A stretch of 64,000 nucleotides of DNA from Mesorhizobium mediterraneum. GTDB taxonomy: Bacteria > Pseudomonadota > Alphaproteobacteria > Rhizobiales > Rhizobiaceae. The notes below the pieces were generated by a model that did not search any database, was not told where the DNA came from, and saw nothing but the letters and a program-made list of their open reading frames with translations. The position numbers were made by a program, and so were the translations under genes. The stretch covers positions 19,576-83,575 of the forward strand of contig NZ_NPKI01000021.1 of assembly GCF_002284565.1 (NCBI RefSeq), written 5' to 3'. Shown here one piece after another: positions 24,901 through 34,063 of this stretch; positions within the stretch are counted from its first letter, which is position 1; the number at the start of each line of letters is the position of its first letter.

Positions 24901-25599
24901 ATGCCGAGAACGCTTATCCAACCCGTCACCCTGCATGTTTTGAGACTTCTTTGTGCCGGGTTTTTTCTGTCCACCGGGATTCAACCGGCGCACGCAGTCC
25001 CGCTGTCCCTTCCGGCGACACCCTATAGATACACGGTTCTGGATCAGGAACTCGCTGCAGCGTTGCAGGAATTCGGCAACAACCTGAATATCAGGGTCAA
25101 CATCAGTCCTGCGGTGAAGGGGCGAATTCGCGGACGTATGCCTGATTTGCCACCGCGCGCGTTCCTCGACCGCTTGACGAACCTTTACGGTCTCCAATGG
25201 TACTATGACGGCCTTGTACTCTATGTGTCTGCTGCACAAGAATCGCAAACTCGAATGCTTTTGATGACGTCGATTCGCTTCGATGCGTTCAAGGGGGCTC
25301 TCGACAAGCTTGATATCTCTGACGAGCGCTATGTGGTCAAACCCGTGCCAGGCAATGGCCTCGTCTTCGTTTCCGGTCCACCGCGCTTCGTCGCACTCGT
25401 GGAGCAGACCTTTAACGGCTTGGTGGCGGAGGCGCAGGCGCAGACTCACATAGCGGCCACGCCAAAGGAATCAGTGCTGATCTTGTTTCGTGGCTCCTCC
25501 ACTACGGTCGTTCGCGACGGACGACCGGATGCTTCTTATTCTTCTGACATTCCACAACAGGATAGCGTTGGCGGGAAGCCTGAGCTGGGCAAGAAATGA
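24901..25599 (+). CDS. rhcC1: N-terminal part of the split T3SS secretin, RhcC1 (NolW)
   Basis: 232 residues from ATG at 24901, with a cleavable signal peptide (LHVLRLLCAGFFLSTG to QPAHA). Two secretin N-domains follow (YTVLDQELAAALQEFGNNLNIRV; YVVKPVPGNGLVFVSGPPRFVALVE). There is no C-terminal beta-barrel domain. Rhizobial T3SS secretins are split; the barrel-containing partner here is at 36465. It is divergent from nopB. Confidence 0.92.
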   Translation: MPRTLIQPVTLHVLRLLCAGFFLSTGIQPAHAVPLSLPATPYRYTVLDQELAAALQEFGNNLNIRVNISPAVKGRIRGRMPDLPPRAFLDRLTNLYGLQWYYDGLVLYVSAAQESQTRMLLMTSIRFDAFKGALDKLDISDERYVVKPVPGNGLVFVSGPPRFVALVEQTFNGLVAEAQAQTHIAATPKESVLILFRGSSTTVVRDGRPDASYSSDIPQQDSVGGKPELGKK

Positions 25600-25667
25600 A
25601 CATTGAGGATTTCCCGCAGCTCTGAAGAACATGACTGCGGCTACCCCTTTGTGAACTCTTCGCAAAC

Positions 25668-25698
25668 TCGTCAGTTTCTCGAAAGCTAATCCGCTCAT
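25668..25698 (+). promoter_or_regulatory. tts box upstream of nopX
   Basis: TCGTCAGTTTCTCGAAAGCT followed by AATCCGCTCAT, a near-perfect TtsI box about 200 bp before the nopX start and in the same direction. Confidence 0.8.
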
Positions 25699-25900
25699 GA
25701 TGAGTCCCGGCAGCTCTCGCGGTGACTCCGGCCATTGTGTTGGACCGAACCTTGGAGCCGGCCCGGAACACAGCAATTGAAGGCAGGGCAGGCGCATTCG
25801 TGACCTGCCGACGCTTGGAATTGTCGAATTTTGTGAAACGCAAGGGATCTTCTGTCGGGGTCTCTTGTGGGGATTTCAACGTCACGTCTGAGGATGCATA

Positions 25901-27838
25901 ATGTCGGCCAGCAATCTTTCAACTTTCTACCGCTCAAATTCGCTACAGTCCGCAAGGGGTTGGCCGGGCCTGAAAGTTTCCCATTTTGCGACCCAGCATC
26001 AGCAAAGTGCATCGTGCTTCGAAGCGATGCTGTCCACTTGTGTGCTGGCAGACAAGCCCGGCTCTTTCGCGCAAGGGGATCTGCCAGCGTCGAATCTTGA
26101 TTCGACAATGGATAACTTGCGGCAGGACCCTTTGGGCCATCTGGCACCGGATGTCGAATTGACATTGAAGGGCTTGGAGCAACACCCACTGGATCTGCTG
26201 CCGCCAAATATGAGGGCGGCTCTCAAGGAGGACCAATCGCAACGCTCCAAGGCGACTGAAGCCCAACATCTGCTCCGCGTCACCCCGAAGATCGAGCCGG
26301 CTCCCAGGCCGAGCCCCGGAATCACGTGGAACGGTGGGTCGCTGACCACGGCTGAGTTGCAGATTGTTGCGGTACTCAACCGTCACAAGGACCAATGCCC
26401 GCTTACTTGGAAGTCGTTGACCGACAAAGCCAATGATCCCTCTACGCCACCGGATCTGAAAGCGGCGATCCAGGGACTGCAGCAGGATTCGGGACTTTTT
26501 TATGCGATTGGCTCGCAGGGCGACGGCCGCTGTGGAGGCAAGATCAACGCCAAGGACTTGGCCGGATTTTCAAACCACCACCCACAAGTTGCTGCATTTC
26601 AGGAAGCCCAAGCGCAAAGCTACGAGCAGAACTACATACCATCCGACGGCAGCGGAGGTTTGCAGCCTTCGGTCATGACTTTGAGCGATGCCTTGCGGGA
26701 GTTTTACCGGTACTCCGAAAATCTGTCCAAGGACCTGAGTCTGGATGAGTTCAAGAAAATGGTCGGCGGCGAATCGAAAAACGGCAAATTTCCGCCCCAG
26801 GTCATTGCGGCGGCGCAATATTTCCTCGATCACCCCGATGCTTGGAACCAGTTGTGCGGTGGCTCGAAAGGGAAGATGCACAAAGAGGATTTCCTGCAAG
26901 TCGCCTCATCGTCGATGAGCCTCACGCAAACTGAGCTGAATACGGTCGAGATGATCAAGGACCATCAGGACACGTTCTTTGGAAGCGGTGTTCTGACTCG
27001 CGACAAACTGGCGAAAATGAAAGACGACAAGAGCCTTGATCCGAAAGTGCGGGAAGCAGCCTCTCAGCTCCTTTCAGATCCTCTTTTGTTTGGCCTCCTG
27101 AACAATTCGATCACGGGCTATAAGACCCATCATAAATTCTTCGACTTTGGCGGCGGGCATACGGTTGATTCCGGCAATATCAGCAAAAAAGACTTTGCCC
27201 ATTTTTGCACAAACATGTCGTCTGCGAACCGCAACGTTCAGCAGCCAATCACCCACGGCGCCCAAACCGCAGAAGAGCAGAATGCCGTCGCGGACATGAA
27301 GATGGGCCTGATGGACCAGCCTGACATTAAGTCAGCCAAAAAGAACGGCGGGGCCGTCATGCACGTCGTCGACTCCGTGCTCAAAATCGAGACGAAAGTG
27401 CTCGACTTGGCGGCAACGGCGGTGGGACTGCTCAGCTTCATTCCGGGCCTCGGACAAGTAGCCGATCTTGCCTCGATGGTTCTCGAGGCTGAGTCGCAAG
27501 CAGCCAATCTCCTGCGTACGGCCATTAACGGAGGCGATATGAAGCGAGCGCTGGAGGAAGCTGGCCTCAATATGGCCGCGCAGGCGATCGGCCTTATCGC
27601 AGGCCCCGAGGTCAAGCTGGCCATTCGAAATGGGCTCGTAAAGCACCTGATGGAAGAGGCCTTGGCGGCAGGCATTGATCTTTCGGTCTCGACGGCGCAG
27701 GACTACGCAGAAGGCTATGTGAATAACCTCAAAGCGCGCCTTGCAGGCGGCCCTGAGCAAAACCTAGGCCTGCCGAGCATGCCATCATTCCAGAGTGTGG
27801 CAAGCAATGTGCCCTTCGTCGGCATTGCCTTATCCTAG
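25901..27838 (+). CDS. nopX: T3SS translocator NopX (NolX/HrpF family)
   Basis: 645 residues. ATG at 25901. The long middle has several repeated motifs built on the same pattern (LTTAELQIVAVLNRHKDQC; LTQTELNTVEMIKDHQDTF; FPPQVIAAAQYFLDHPDAW), as in NolX/HrpF. The C-terminal third has hydrophobic segments suited to membrane insertion (LAATAVGLLSFIPGLGQVADL; GLNMAAQAIGLIAGPEV). NopX is secreted and thought to form the pore in the plant membrane. Monocistronic behind its own tts box. Confidence 0.92.
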   Translation: MSASNLSTFYRSNSLQSARGWPGLKVSHFATQHQQSASCFEAMLSTCVLADKPGSFAQGDLPASNLDSTMDNLRQDPLGHLAPDVELTLKGLEQHPLDLLPPNMRAALKEDQSQRSKATEAQHLLRVTPKIEPAPRPSPGITWNGGSLTTAELQIVAVLNRHKDQCPLTWKSLTDKANDPSTPPDLKAAIQGLQQDSGLFYAIGSQGDGRCGGKINAKDLAGFSNHHPQVAAFQEAQAQSYEQNYIPSDGSGGLQPSVMTLSDALREFYRYSENLSKDLSLDEFKKMVGGESKNGKFPPQVIAAAQYFLDHPDAWNQLCGGSKGKMHKEDFLQVASSSMSLTQTELNTVEMIKDHQDTFFGSGVLTRDKLAKMKDDKSLDPKVREAASQLLSDPLLFGLLNNSITGYKTHHKFFDFGGGHTVDSGNISKKDFAHFCTNMSSANRNVQQPITHGAQTAEEQNAVADMKMGLMDQPDIKSAKKNGGAVMHVVDSVLKIETKVLDLAATAVGLLSFIPGLGQVADLASMVLEAESQAANLLRTAINGGDMKRALEEAGLNMAAQAIGLIAGPEVKLAIRNGLVKHLMEEALAAGIDLSVSTAQDYAEGYVNNLKARLAGGPEQNLGLPSMPSFQSVASNVPFVGIALS

Positions 27839-27992
27839 CCGTCGCCTTGCGCGGAAGCTTTGGCTCGCGCGCTGACATAAGGGTCATTGTGGCACAAGCA
27901 GGGGTTCATCCGCATCAACGCAAGCGGTGTTCCTGACGCCATCTGGATCGGACTGTGAGGGGGATGTCCGAAGTCTGTGAAGGCTTCGGTAT

Positions 27993-28230
27993 ATGACGAC
28001 TTCAGAGTTACGCTGAGCCCAGCCATCTCGAGCCGGTGCGCCGGGTCGAGGTTTTCACGGGCGCCGGCCGGCAGCGGGAATGGTCTCCGGAAGGCACGGC
28101 GCGGATGGTGGCGGAGCGGCGCAGCCGAAGGAACGGCTGTCGCGCGCCCAGGGCGGCCTCCCGAACAGCCAGACGATGATCTCCTGCCTTGGGCCTATAT
28201 CCTTGTGCCCACGCTCAAGGCAGTCGGCTG
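27993..28230 (+). pseudogene. IS66-family remnant: orfA start joined to transposase end
   Basis: From ATG 27993 the frames read MTTSELR, then EPVRRVEVFTGAG and REWSPEGTARMVAE, as at the start of IS66 orfA. About 120 bp further, another frame gives QPDDDLLPWAYILV and a stop, resembling the C-terminus of the IS66 main transposase. The two ends are fused with the body deleted and frames broken. Confidence 0.5.
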
Positions 28231-28394
28231 AAAACAGCGCTGATTTAAAACAGCATTATCCTGCACTGCACCCTCGATCCTTGCGCTCACCGATCGCTCG
28301 TCGACACGCACGCGGTCAAGTCGTTATCGGCGCTATGCCGATGGGCTTCGAGAGCAAGGTGGACGCTGAGCGGTGCGTCAGCCTCAGGGCGCGG

Positions 28395-28590
28395 CTGGCC
28401 AGCTTTGCGTCTCACGCTCTATGACGGCAACACCCGGCTGATCCACTTGGCCTGTTCGCGGGCTCCCGGCAGCGGCGCGGAAGCCACGGTCCGCCTTCCT
28501 CGGCTTCAGGCCAAAGACACCGCAGCATGCTCCAGAGCTATGTCTGCCGCCTTCGCCCCATCGTCGCTGGTCATGTGGAAAGGACAAGTA
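28395..28590 (-). pseudogene. Amidase-signature family fragment
   Basis: A minus-strand frame contains GEGGRHSSGACCGVFGLKPR, close to the catalytic-region consensus GGS-R-PA--CG-FGLKP of amidases. It continues only to GVAVIERETQS, then stops. No start and no Lys/Ser catalytic partner upstream. A degraded gene fragment. Confidence 0.45.
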
Positions 28591-28896
28591 GGCTACGCAC
28601 CCCATAATCCCGTCGGGCAGGATTCGGCAGTCGACGGCGAGACATTCGCCAAACCTCATTCTTGATTCTCAGCAACGTTAAAAAAAATTCACATAATGTT
28701 CGTGAGCGTAGTCTCCTGTCAGGTGGTACATTCGCCACAATATCTGGCGTCTTAGTCGTAGAAAGGACTGTGATCCATCTTCCATTAGCATCCATACCAG
28801 CGGATTTACAGCAAATGACGAGAGAGGTCTCATGCGGATTGATGGGGATAGAAGGGCTAGCGGCTTGCTGCATCCCGTCCGGGTTGATGCCAACCA
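28591..28896. other. Promoter region of the ArsR-glyA-metK block
   Basis: No gene supported. The region contains an A-rich tract at 28680, the inverted repeat CGCCA-N7-TGGCG at 28733-28749, and a weak GG-N10-GC spacing match (28855-28868). Start points could not be fixed. Confidence 0.4.
28733..28749. promoter_or_regulatory. Inverted repeat, candidate operator
   Basis: CGCCA, seven bases (CAATATC), TGGCG. Located about 150 bp upstream of the ArsR-type regulator gene. A dyad of this size suits a dimeric winged-helix repressor; the assignment is inference. Confidence 0.3.
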
Positions 28897-29241
28897 ATGT
28901 TGACACTGGTAAATCGCCTAAGGACGGCAGCGCATCTTGATCGTCTTCGAATCCTGGGCCTTTGCGCGCATGCGGATCTAACCGTCGGCGAGCTGGCCGA
29001 TATTACCAGTCTGCCTCGCGAGCAGGTTCGACGCCACGTCCGGCGGCTGGTCAGAGCCAACTTTCTTTGCTGCAACGAACAACGTCCGCAGTCTTCGTAC
29101 CATATGCAAGCAGGAGGCAAGGATGGCGGGCTGGCTCAATTGGTGGTCGATCTCCTGCCCCACGATGATGGCCACCATAAAAGAGACCTACAACGCCTAG
29201 AAGCAATACAAGACGCGCGGTTGAAGGGACCGCCTGCTTGA
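28897..29241 (+). CDS. ArsR-family regulator, SahR-like N-terminal half
   Basis: 114 residues. A winged-helix ArsR domain covers about residues 1-60 (RTAAHLDRLRILGLCAHADL; TVGELADITSLPREQVRRHV). It is followed by SSYHMQ and the segment LAQLVVDLLPHDD with RDLQRLEAIQDARL. That last segment resembles the linker found in ArsR-methyltransferase fusion regulators of the SAM cycle (SahR type). The methyltransferase domain is absent: the gene stops 37 bp before glyA. Start at 28897 is not well supported by a ribosome binding site. Likely a SAM/SAH-responsive repressor or a truncated derivative of one. Confidence 0.6.
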   Translation: MLTLVNRLRTAAHLDRLRILGLCAHADLTVGELADITSLPREQVRRHVRRLVRANFLCCNEQRPQSSYHMQAGGKDGGLAQLVVDLLPHDDGHHKRDLQRLEAIQDARLKGPPA

Positions 29242-29278
29242 TCGTGAAATAGATCAGTCCAAATGGAGCGCGACTACC

Positions 29279-30616
29279 ATGGATAACTCCGCCGGCGGCG
29301 CCATCGCGCAGCCCGACACTTACGGGCGGCCTCACTTAGCCGCCGCCGACTCCCGCGTTCACGAACTGCTTCTAAGACAGGAGCGCCAGGAGCGGACAAC
29401 TCTCAAACTGATCGCCTCTGAGAACTTTGCCTCCTCGGCGGTGTTGGAAGCCACCGGGTCGATTTTCACCAACAAGTATGCCGAGGGATACCCCGGTGCG
29501 CGCTACTACGCCGGAAACGAGATCGTCGATGAGCTTGAGACCCTCGCGATCGAGCGCCTGAAAGCGCTATTTGGCAGTGAACACGCCAACGTCCAGCCTT
29601 ATTCAGGCTCGCCAGCCAACCAGGCTGTCTATCGCGCGCTTTTGAGCCCCCGTGACAAAGTCATGGGCTTGCCTTTACCCGAAGGCGGCCATCTGACTCA
29701 CGGTTGGTCCGTCAATTTTTCCGGCAGCGATTATCAGCGCGTCCCGTACAGGCTGCACGAAAAGACACAGCAAATTGACTATGACCACTTGCGCGAGACC
29801 GCCAAGGGGGAACGCCCGAAGCTAATTTGGGTCGGCGGAACTGCTTATCCGCGTATTTTTGACTACGCGGCAATGGCCGAAATTGCTTCGGAGGTGAACT
29901 CGTATCTGGTGGCTGACATCGCCCACATCTGCGGCCTGGTTGTCGCAGGAGTGCATCCGAACCCCGTGTCCCATTGCGATGTGGTCACCAGCACCTCTCA
30001 CAAGTCGATCCGCGGTCCCCGGGGTGGCTTCATTTTATCAAGGAATGAAGACCGTTATCAGCCCCTCCATCATCCGAAGAGCAAACACAATCTGGCCAAA
30101 CGTATAGACCGCGCCGTGTTCCCTCTTCTGCAAGGCGGACCGCATATGAATACTATCGCCGCGCTTGCCGTCGCTTTGCAGGAAGCAGCGAACTCGTCCT
30201 TTCGTGTCTACGGTCAGCAGATCGTCCACAACGCCAAGGCTCTGGCCCAGGCGCTTCTGGAGCGAGGTTATGAACTCGTCACCGGGGGCACTGACAATCA
30301 CATGCTGATCCTTGATCTTCGGGACCGGCCGCTGTCAGGCAAAGCCTATGCAGAGCGCTTATCGCGTGCAGGCATCATTGCGAATTTCAATATGGTCCCG
30401 GGCGACCGACGGCATCCGGCGCTGACAAGCGGCATCCGCTTAGGGACACCAGCGGTGACGTCCATGGGCATGCGCGAAACGGAGATGGTGCAGATCGCCG
30501 CTTTCATCGACTCGGTCTGCCGCCAGCCCGATGACCAGGAAGTTCATGCGAGCGTACGAAGAGACGTTGCCGACTTCTGCACTGCGTTCGATGTTCCCGG
30601 CATCACCGACCGATAA
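29279..30616 (+). CDS. glyA: Serine hydroxymethyltransferase
   Basis: 445 residues, full length. The substrate/PLP-binding motifs LIASENFAS, KYAEGYPGARYY and VADIAHICGLV are present. The PLP lysine is K242, in TSTSHKSIRGPRGG (usual TTTHKTLRGPRGG). It interconverts serine and glycine and loads tetrahydrofolate with one-carbon units. ATG at 29279 with GGAG about 15 nt upstream. It lies between the ArsR-type regulator and metK; probably a symbiotic second copy. Confidence 0.95.
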   Translation: MDNSAGGAIAQPDTYGRPHLAAADSRVHELLLRQERQERTTLKLIASENFASSAVLEATGSIFTNKYAEGYPGARYYAGNEIVDELETLAIERLKALFGSEHANVQPYSGSPANQAVYRALLSPRDKVMGLPLPEGGHLTHGWSVNFSGSDYQRVPYRLHEKTQQIDYDHLRETAKGERPKLIWVGGTAYPRIFDYAAMAEIASEVNSYLVADIAHICGLVVAGVHPNPVSHCDVVTSTSHKSIRGPRGGFILSRNEDRYQPLHHPKSKHNLAKRIDRAVFPLLQGGPHMNTIAALAVALQEAANSSFRVYGQQIVHNAKALAQALLERGYELVTGGTDNHMLILDLRDRPLSGKAYAERLSRAGIIANFNMVPGDRRHPALTSGIRLGTPAVTSMGMRETEMVQIAAFIDSVCRQPDDQEVHASVRRDVADFCTAFDVPGITDR

Positions 30617-30673
30617 GCCACCCCAATCCAGAAACTCCTCACTAACTCCAGCACTTGAAGCGAGGGCATTTTT

Positions 30674-31849
30674 ATGACCAGGCAGTTCGTGTTCTCTTCC
30701 GAATCCGTCGGCGCGGGACACCCCGATAAGATGGCAGACAACATCTCCGATGCCATTCTCGATGCGGTCCTGCGCACCGATCCGAAGGCGCGCGTCGCCT
30801 GTGAAGTGTTGGTGAAGACGGGGATGGTCGTTGTGGCTGGCGAGATCACCAGCCATGCACACATCGATTACAGCCAAGTCGCCCGCGATACGATACTCGA
30901 TATTGGCTACGACGATGATGCGATTGGCTTTGATGGTCGACGTTGCGCCGTCGTTCTGGCCCTCACCGAGCAGTCGCCCGACATAAGCCAGGGCGTTGAT
31001 GAAGGACGAGGGCAGGATCTCGGGCAAGGGGCAGGGGATCAGGGCATCATGTTTGGATTCGCATGCAACGAGACGGATACATTGATGCCCCTGCCGATCC
31101 AACTCGCTCACCATTTGACGAAAAGACAGGCCGAGGTCCGGAAAGCGGGACAGCTTGGCTGGCTGCGTCCGGACGTGAAATCTCAAGTGTCCGTACGCTA
31201 CGAAGGGCTCCGCCCGGTGGCGCTGGATACCATAGTCCTGTCAACGCAGCATGACGAAGCGGTCTCACAAGCCACGGTCCGCGAAGGCGTCATTGAGGAG
31301 ATCATAAAACCGGTCCTGCCGGCCCACCTGGATACTTCGGGGATCAGATTTCTGGTCAACCCAACAGGGCGGTTCGTGGTCGGTGGGCCTGCCGGCGACT
31401 GCGGCCTCACAGGACGGAAGATCATCGTCGATTCCTACGGTGGGACCGGGCGTCACGGCGGCGGTGCCTTTTCGGGCAAGGACCCATCCAAGGTTGACCG
31501 CTCGGCGGCCTATGCCGCCCGGTATGTCGCGAAGAACATCGTTGCCAGCGGCCTTGCGGAGGTCTGCGAGGTTCAGCTTGCCTACGCGATCGGCGTGGCC
31601 AGTCCGGTTTCTGTCATGGTCAATACCTTCGGAACCGCAAGGATCGAGGAAAAAAGGATCGAGCGCCTTGTTCTCGAGGTTTTCAATCTCCGACCGAAAG
31701 GCATCATCAAGATGCTTGATCTCTTACGGCCGATATACCGCAAGACGGCGACATACGGACACTTCGGGCGTGAAGAGCCTGAGTTCACTTGGGAGAAGAC
31801 GGACAAAGCTGACGATTTGCTGCGTGAAGCCGGACCGGCAGCTGCGTGA
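30674..31849 (+). CDS. metK: S-adenosylmethionine synthetase
   Basis: 391 residues. The signature motifs SESVGAGHPDKMADNISDAI (N-terminal ATP/Mg site), GAGDQGIMFGFA, GPAGDCGLTGRKIIVDSYGG and GGGAFSGKDPSKVDRSAAY are all intact. It makes SAM from methionine and ATP. Start at 30674, 57 bp after glyA. Adjacent glyA and the kinase gene support a methyl-group supply role, for example for Nod-factor or other symbiotic methylations; that use is inference. Confidence 0.96.
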   Translation: MTRQFVFSSESVGAGHPDKMADNISDAILDAVLRTDPKARVACEVLVKTGMVVVAGEITSHAHIDYSQVARDTILDIGYDDDAIGFDGRRCAVVLALTEQSPDISQGVDEGRGQDLGQGAGDQGIMFGFACNETDTLMPLPIQLAHHLTKRQAEVRKAGQLGWLRPDVKSQVSVRYEGLRPVALDTIVLSTQHDEAVSQATVREGVIEEIIKPVLPAHLDTSGIRFLVNPTGRFVVGGPAGDCGLTGRKIIVDSYGGTGRHGGGAFSGKDPSKVDRSAAYAARYVAKNIVASGLAEVCEVQLAYAIGVASPVSVMVNTFGTARIEEKRIERLVLEVFNLRPKGIIKMLDLLRPIYRKTATYGHFGREEPEFTWEKTDKADDLLREAGPAAA

Positions 31850-31949
31850 GGGCGGCTGGATCAAGCGCATGCGGCAACCCATTTCAACTCGCGAGACCAC
31901 GCCCGGCCGGCGTGGCAAGAAGCCGGCTCGGGTTATGGCGGAGATTTTG

Positions 31950-32963
31950 ATGCCGGATTATGACGTGCTTTGCATCGGCAATGCCATTGTCGACATCATC
32001 GCCCAGTGCGACGAGGAATTCCTCGAGACGAACGGCATCATCAAGGGCGCGATGAACCTCATCGACACACAACGCGCCGAGTTGCTCTACAGCCGCATGG
32101 GCCCGGCGATCGAGGCCTCCGGCGGCAGCGCCGGCAACACGGCGGCCGGCGTCGCCAGCTTTGGCGGCCGCGCCGCCTTCTTCGGCAAGGTCTCCAACGA
32201 TGCGCTGGGCGAAATCTACGCCCACGACATCCATGCGCAGGGCGTCGCCTTCGACACCACGTCGCTCAAGGGTGAGCCGCCGACGGCGCGCTCGATGATC
32301 TTCGTCACGCCCGACGGCGAGCGCTCGATGAACACCTATCTCGGCGCCTGCGTCGAGCTTGGCCCTGAGGATGTCGAAGCCGACAAGGCGTCTGGCGCCA
32401 AGGTCACCTATTTCGAAGGCTATCTGTGGGACCCGCCGCGCGCCAAGGAGGCAATCCGCCAGACGGCGAAGCTGGCGCACGCGGCAGGCCGCGAAGTGTC
32501 GATGACGCTATCGGATTCGTTCTGCGTCGACCGCTACCGCGACGAATTCCTCGACCTGATGCGCTCGGGCACGGTCGACATCGTCTTTGCCAACAGCCAC
32601 GAGATCAAGTCGCTCTACCAGACATCGTCGTTCGACGAGGCGCTGGCCCAGATCCGCAAGGATTGCCGGATCGCCGCCGTGACACGCTCTGAAAAGGGCT
32701 CCGTCATCGTGCGCGGCGACGAGACCGTGGTGATCAAGGCGACCGCCATCAAGGAACTGGTCGACACGACGGGCGCCGGCGATCTCTATGCCGCCGGCTT
32801 CCTGCATGGCTACACGCAAGGCCGCGACCTGCAGACTTGCGGCGACCTTGGCTCACTGGCAGCCGGATTGGTGATCCAGCAGATCGGCCCCAGGCCCCGT
32901 CAGAATTTGCGCCGCGAGGCCGAGCAGGCGGGGCTGACCATTCCGGACGTTCAAACGAGTTAG
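31950..32963 (+). CDS. PfkB-family sugar kinase, probable adenosine kinase
   Basis: 337 residues from ATG at 31950, which has GGAG 6 nt upstream; an ATG five codons earlier (31935) is also possible. PfkB signatures are the Gly-rich GGSAGNTAAGVASFGG near residue 50 and the anion hole/catalytic Asp DTTGAGDLYAAGF near residue 275. The N-terminus DVLCIGNAIVDIIAQ is typical of alphaproteobacterial adenosine kinases. It would remove adenosine from S-adenosylhomocysteine turnover. Base use is visibly more GC-rich and core-genome-like than in glyA and metK. Confidence 0.8.
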   Translation: MPDYDVLCIGNAIVDIIAQCDEEFLETNGIIKGAMNLIDTQRAELLYSRMGPAIEASGGSAGNTAAGVASFGGRAAFFGKVSNDALGEIYAHDIHAQGVAFDTTSLKGEPPTARSMIFVTPDGERSMNTYLGACVELGPEDVEADKASGAKVTYFEGYLWDPPRAKEAIRQTAKLAHAAGREVSMTLSDSFCVDRYRDEFLDLMRSGTVDIVFANSHEIKSLYQTSSFDEALAQIRKDCRIAAVTRSEKGSVIVRGDETVVIKATAIKELVDTTGAGDLYAAGFLHGYTQGRDLQTCGDLGSLAAGLVIQQIGPRPRQNLRREAEQAGLTIPDVQTS

Positions 32964-33028
32964 TGGCCTACCTTCCCGTTGTGCAGGCTATCTCGCCAGA
33001 AGCGCAATCACGGAATAGGGAAATCCTG

Positions 33029-34063
33029 ATGTCGAACATGATGAAGGCGCTTGTGAAGGCCAAGGCCGAACCGGGCATCTGGATGGAAGAGGTGCCGGTG
33101 CCGGAAATCGGCCCCAACGACGTGCTGATCAAGATCAAGAAGACGGCGATCTGCGGCACCGACGTGCACATCTACAATTGGGACCAGTGGGCGCAGAAGA
33201 CCGTGCCGGTGCCGATGGTGACGGGCCATGAATTCGTCGGCACCGTTGCCGATTTCGGCGCAGCGGTCACCGAATACAAGGTCGGCCAGCGTGTATCGGG
33301 CGAAGGCCACATCGTCTGCGGCCATTGCCGCAACTGTCGCGCCGGGCGAGGGCATCTGTGCCGCAACACACTCGGCGTCGGCGTCAACCGTCCGGGCGCG
33401 TTCGGCGAGTATCTGGCGATCCCGCAGCACAATGTCGTGCCGATCCCCGACGATGTGCCCGATGAGATTGCCGCGATCTTCGATCCCTTGGGCAATGCCG
33501 TGCACACCGCATTGTCCTTCGATCTGGTCGGCGAGGACGTGCTGGTGACTGGCGCCGGGCCGATCGGCATCATGGGCGCGCTCGTCGCGCAATGCGTCGG
33601 TGCGCGCAAAGTGGTCATCACTGACATCAACCCGGTGCGGCTGGCGCTAGCCAAGAAACTCGGCGTCCAGCATGTCGTCGACGCCTCGAAGGAAAAGCTG
33701 CGCGACGTCATGCCGGTGCTCGGCATGACCGAGGGGTTCGACGTCGGGCTCGAAATGTCGGGCGCCGCCCCCGCTTTCCGCGACATGATCGACACCATGA
33801 ACAATGGCGGCAAGATCGCCATTCTGGGCATCGCGCCGACCGGCTTCGAGATCGACTGGAACAAGGTCATCTTCAAGATGCTGCATCTCAAAGGCATCTA
33901 CGGCCGCGAGATGTTCGAAACCTGGTACAAGATGATCGCGCTGGTGCAGGGTCCTCTCGACGTGTCGGGCCTGATCACACACCGCATCGGGGTCGATGAC
34001 TACCTCGACGGTTTCGAGGCGATGAAGAGCGGCAATTCGGGGAAGGTGGTGATGGATTGGTAG
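33029..34063 (+). CDS. tdh: L-threonine 3-dehydrogenase
   Basis: 344 residues, zinc-dependent medium-chain dehydrogenase. Catalytic zinc ligands are CGTDVHIYNW and GHEFVGTV. Structural zinc cysteines are in CGHCRNCRAGRGHLC, the NAD-binding turn is GAGPIGIMGALVAQ, and Tdh-typical residues appear in NTLGVGVNRPGAF. It oxidises threonine to 2-amino-3-ketobutyrate, a source of glycine, which ties in with glyA upstream. Start ATG at 33029; the in-frame region before it belongs to the intergenic spacer. GC-rich like the preceding kinase gene. Confidence 0.93.
   Translation: MSNMMKALVKAKAEPGIWMEEVPVPEIGPNDVLIKIKKTAICGTDVHIYNWDQWAQKTVPVPMVTGHEFVGTVADFGAAVTEYKVGQRVSGEGHIVCGHCRNCRAGRGHLCRNTLGVGVNRPGAFGEYLAIPQHNVVPIPDDVPDEIAAIFDPLGNAVHTALSFDLVGEDVLVTGAGPIGIMGALVAQCVGARKVVITDINPVRLALAKKLGVQHVVDASKEKLRDVMPVLGMTEGFDVGLEMSGAAPAFRDMIDTMNNGGKIAILGIAPTGFEIDWNKVIFKMLHLKGIYGREMFETWYKMIALVQGPLDVSGLITHRIGVDDYLDGFEAMKSGNSGKVVMDW

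Noticed and set aside
25943..26395. 150-codon minus-strand frame inside nopX
   Set aside because: Shadow of the well-supported nopX gene; no homology of its own.
28789..28830. Possible nod box before the ArsR-glyA block (ATCCATACCAGCGGAT)
   Set aside because: Only the first ATC-GAT block fits; the AACAATCGATTT core is absent.
28855..28868. Possible sigma-54 promoter (GG-N10-GC)
   Set aside because: Correct spacing, but the flanking TGGCAC and TTGCA context is poor and no NifA site was found upstream.
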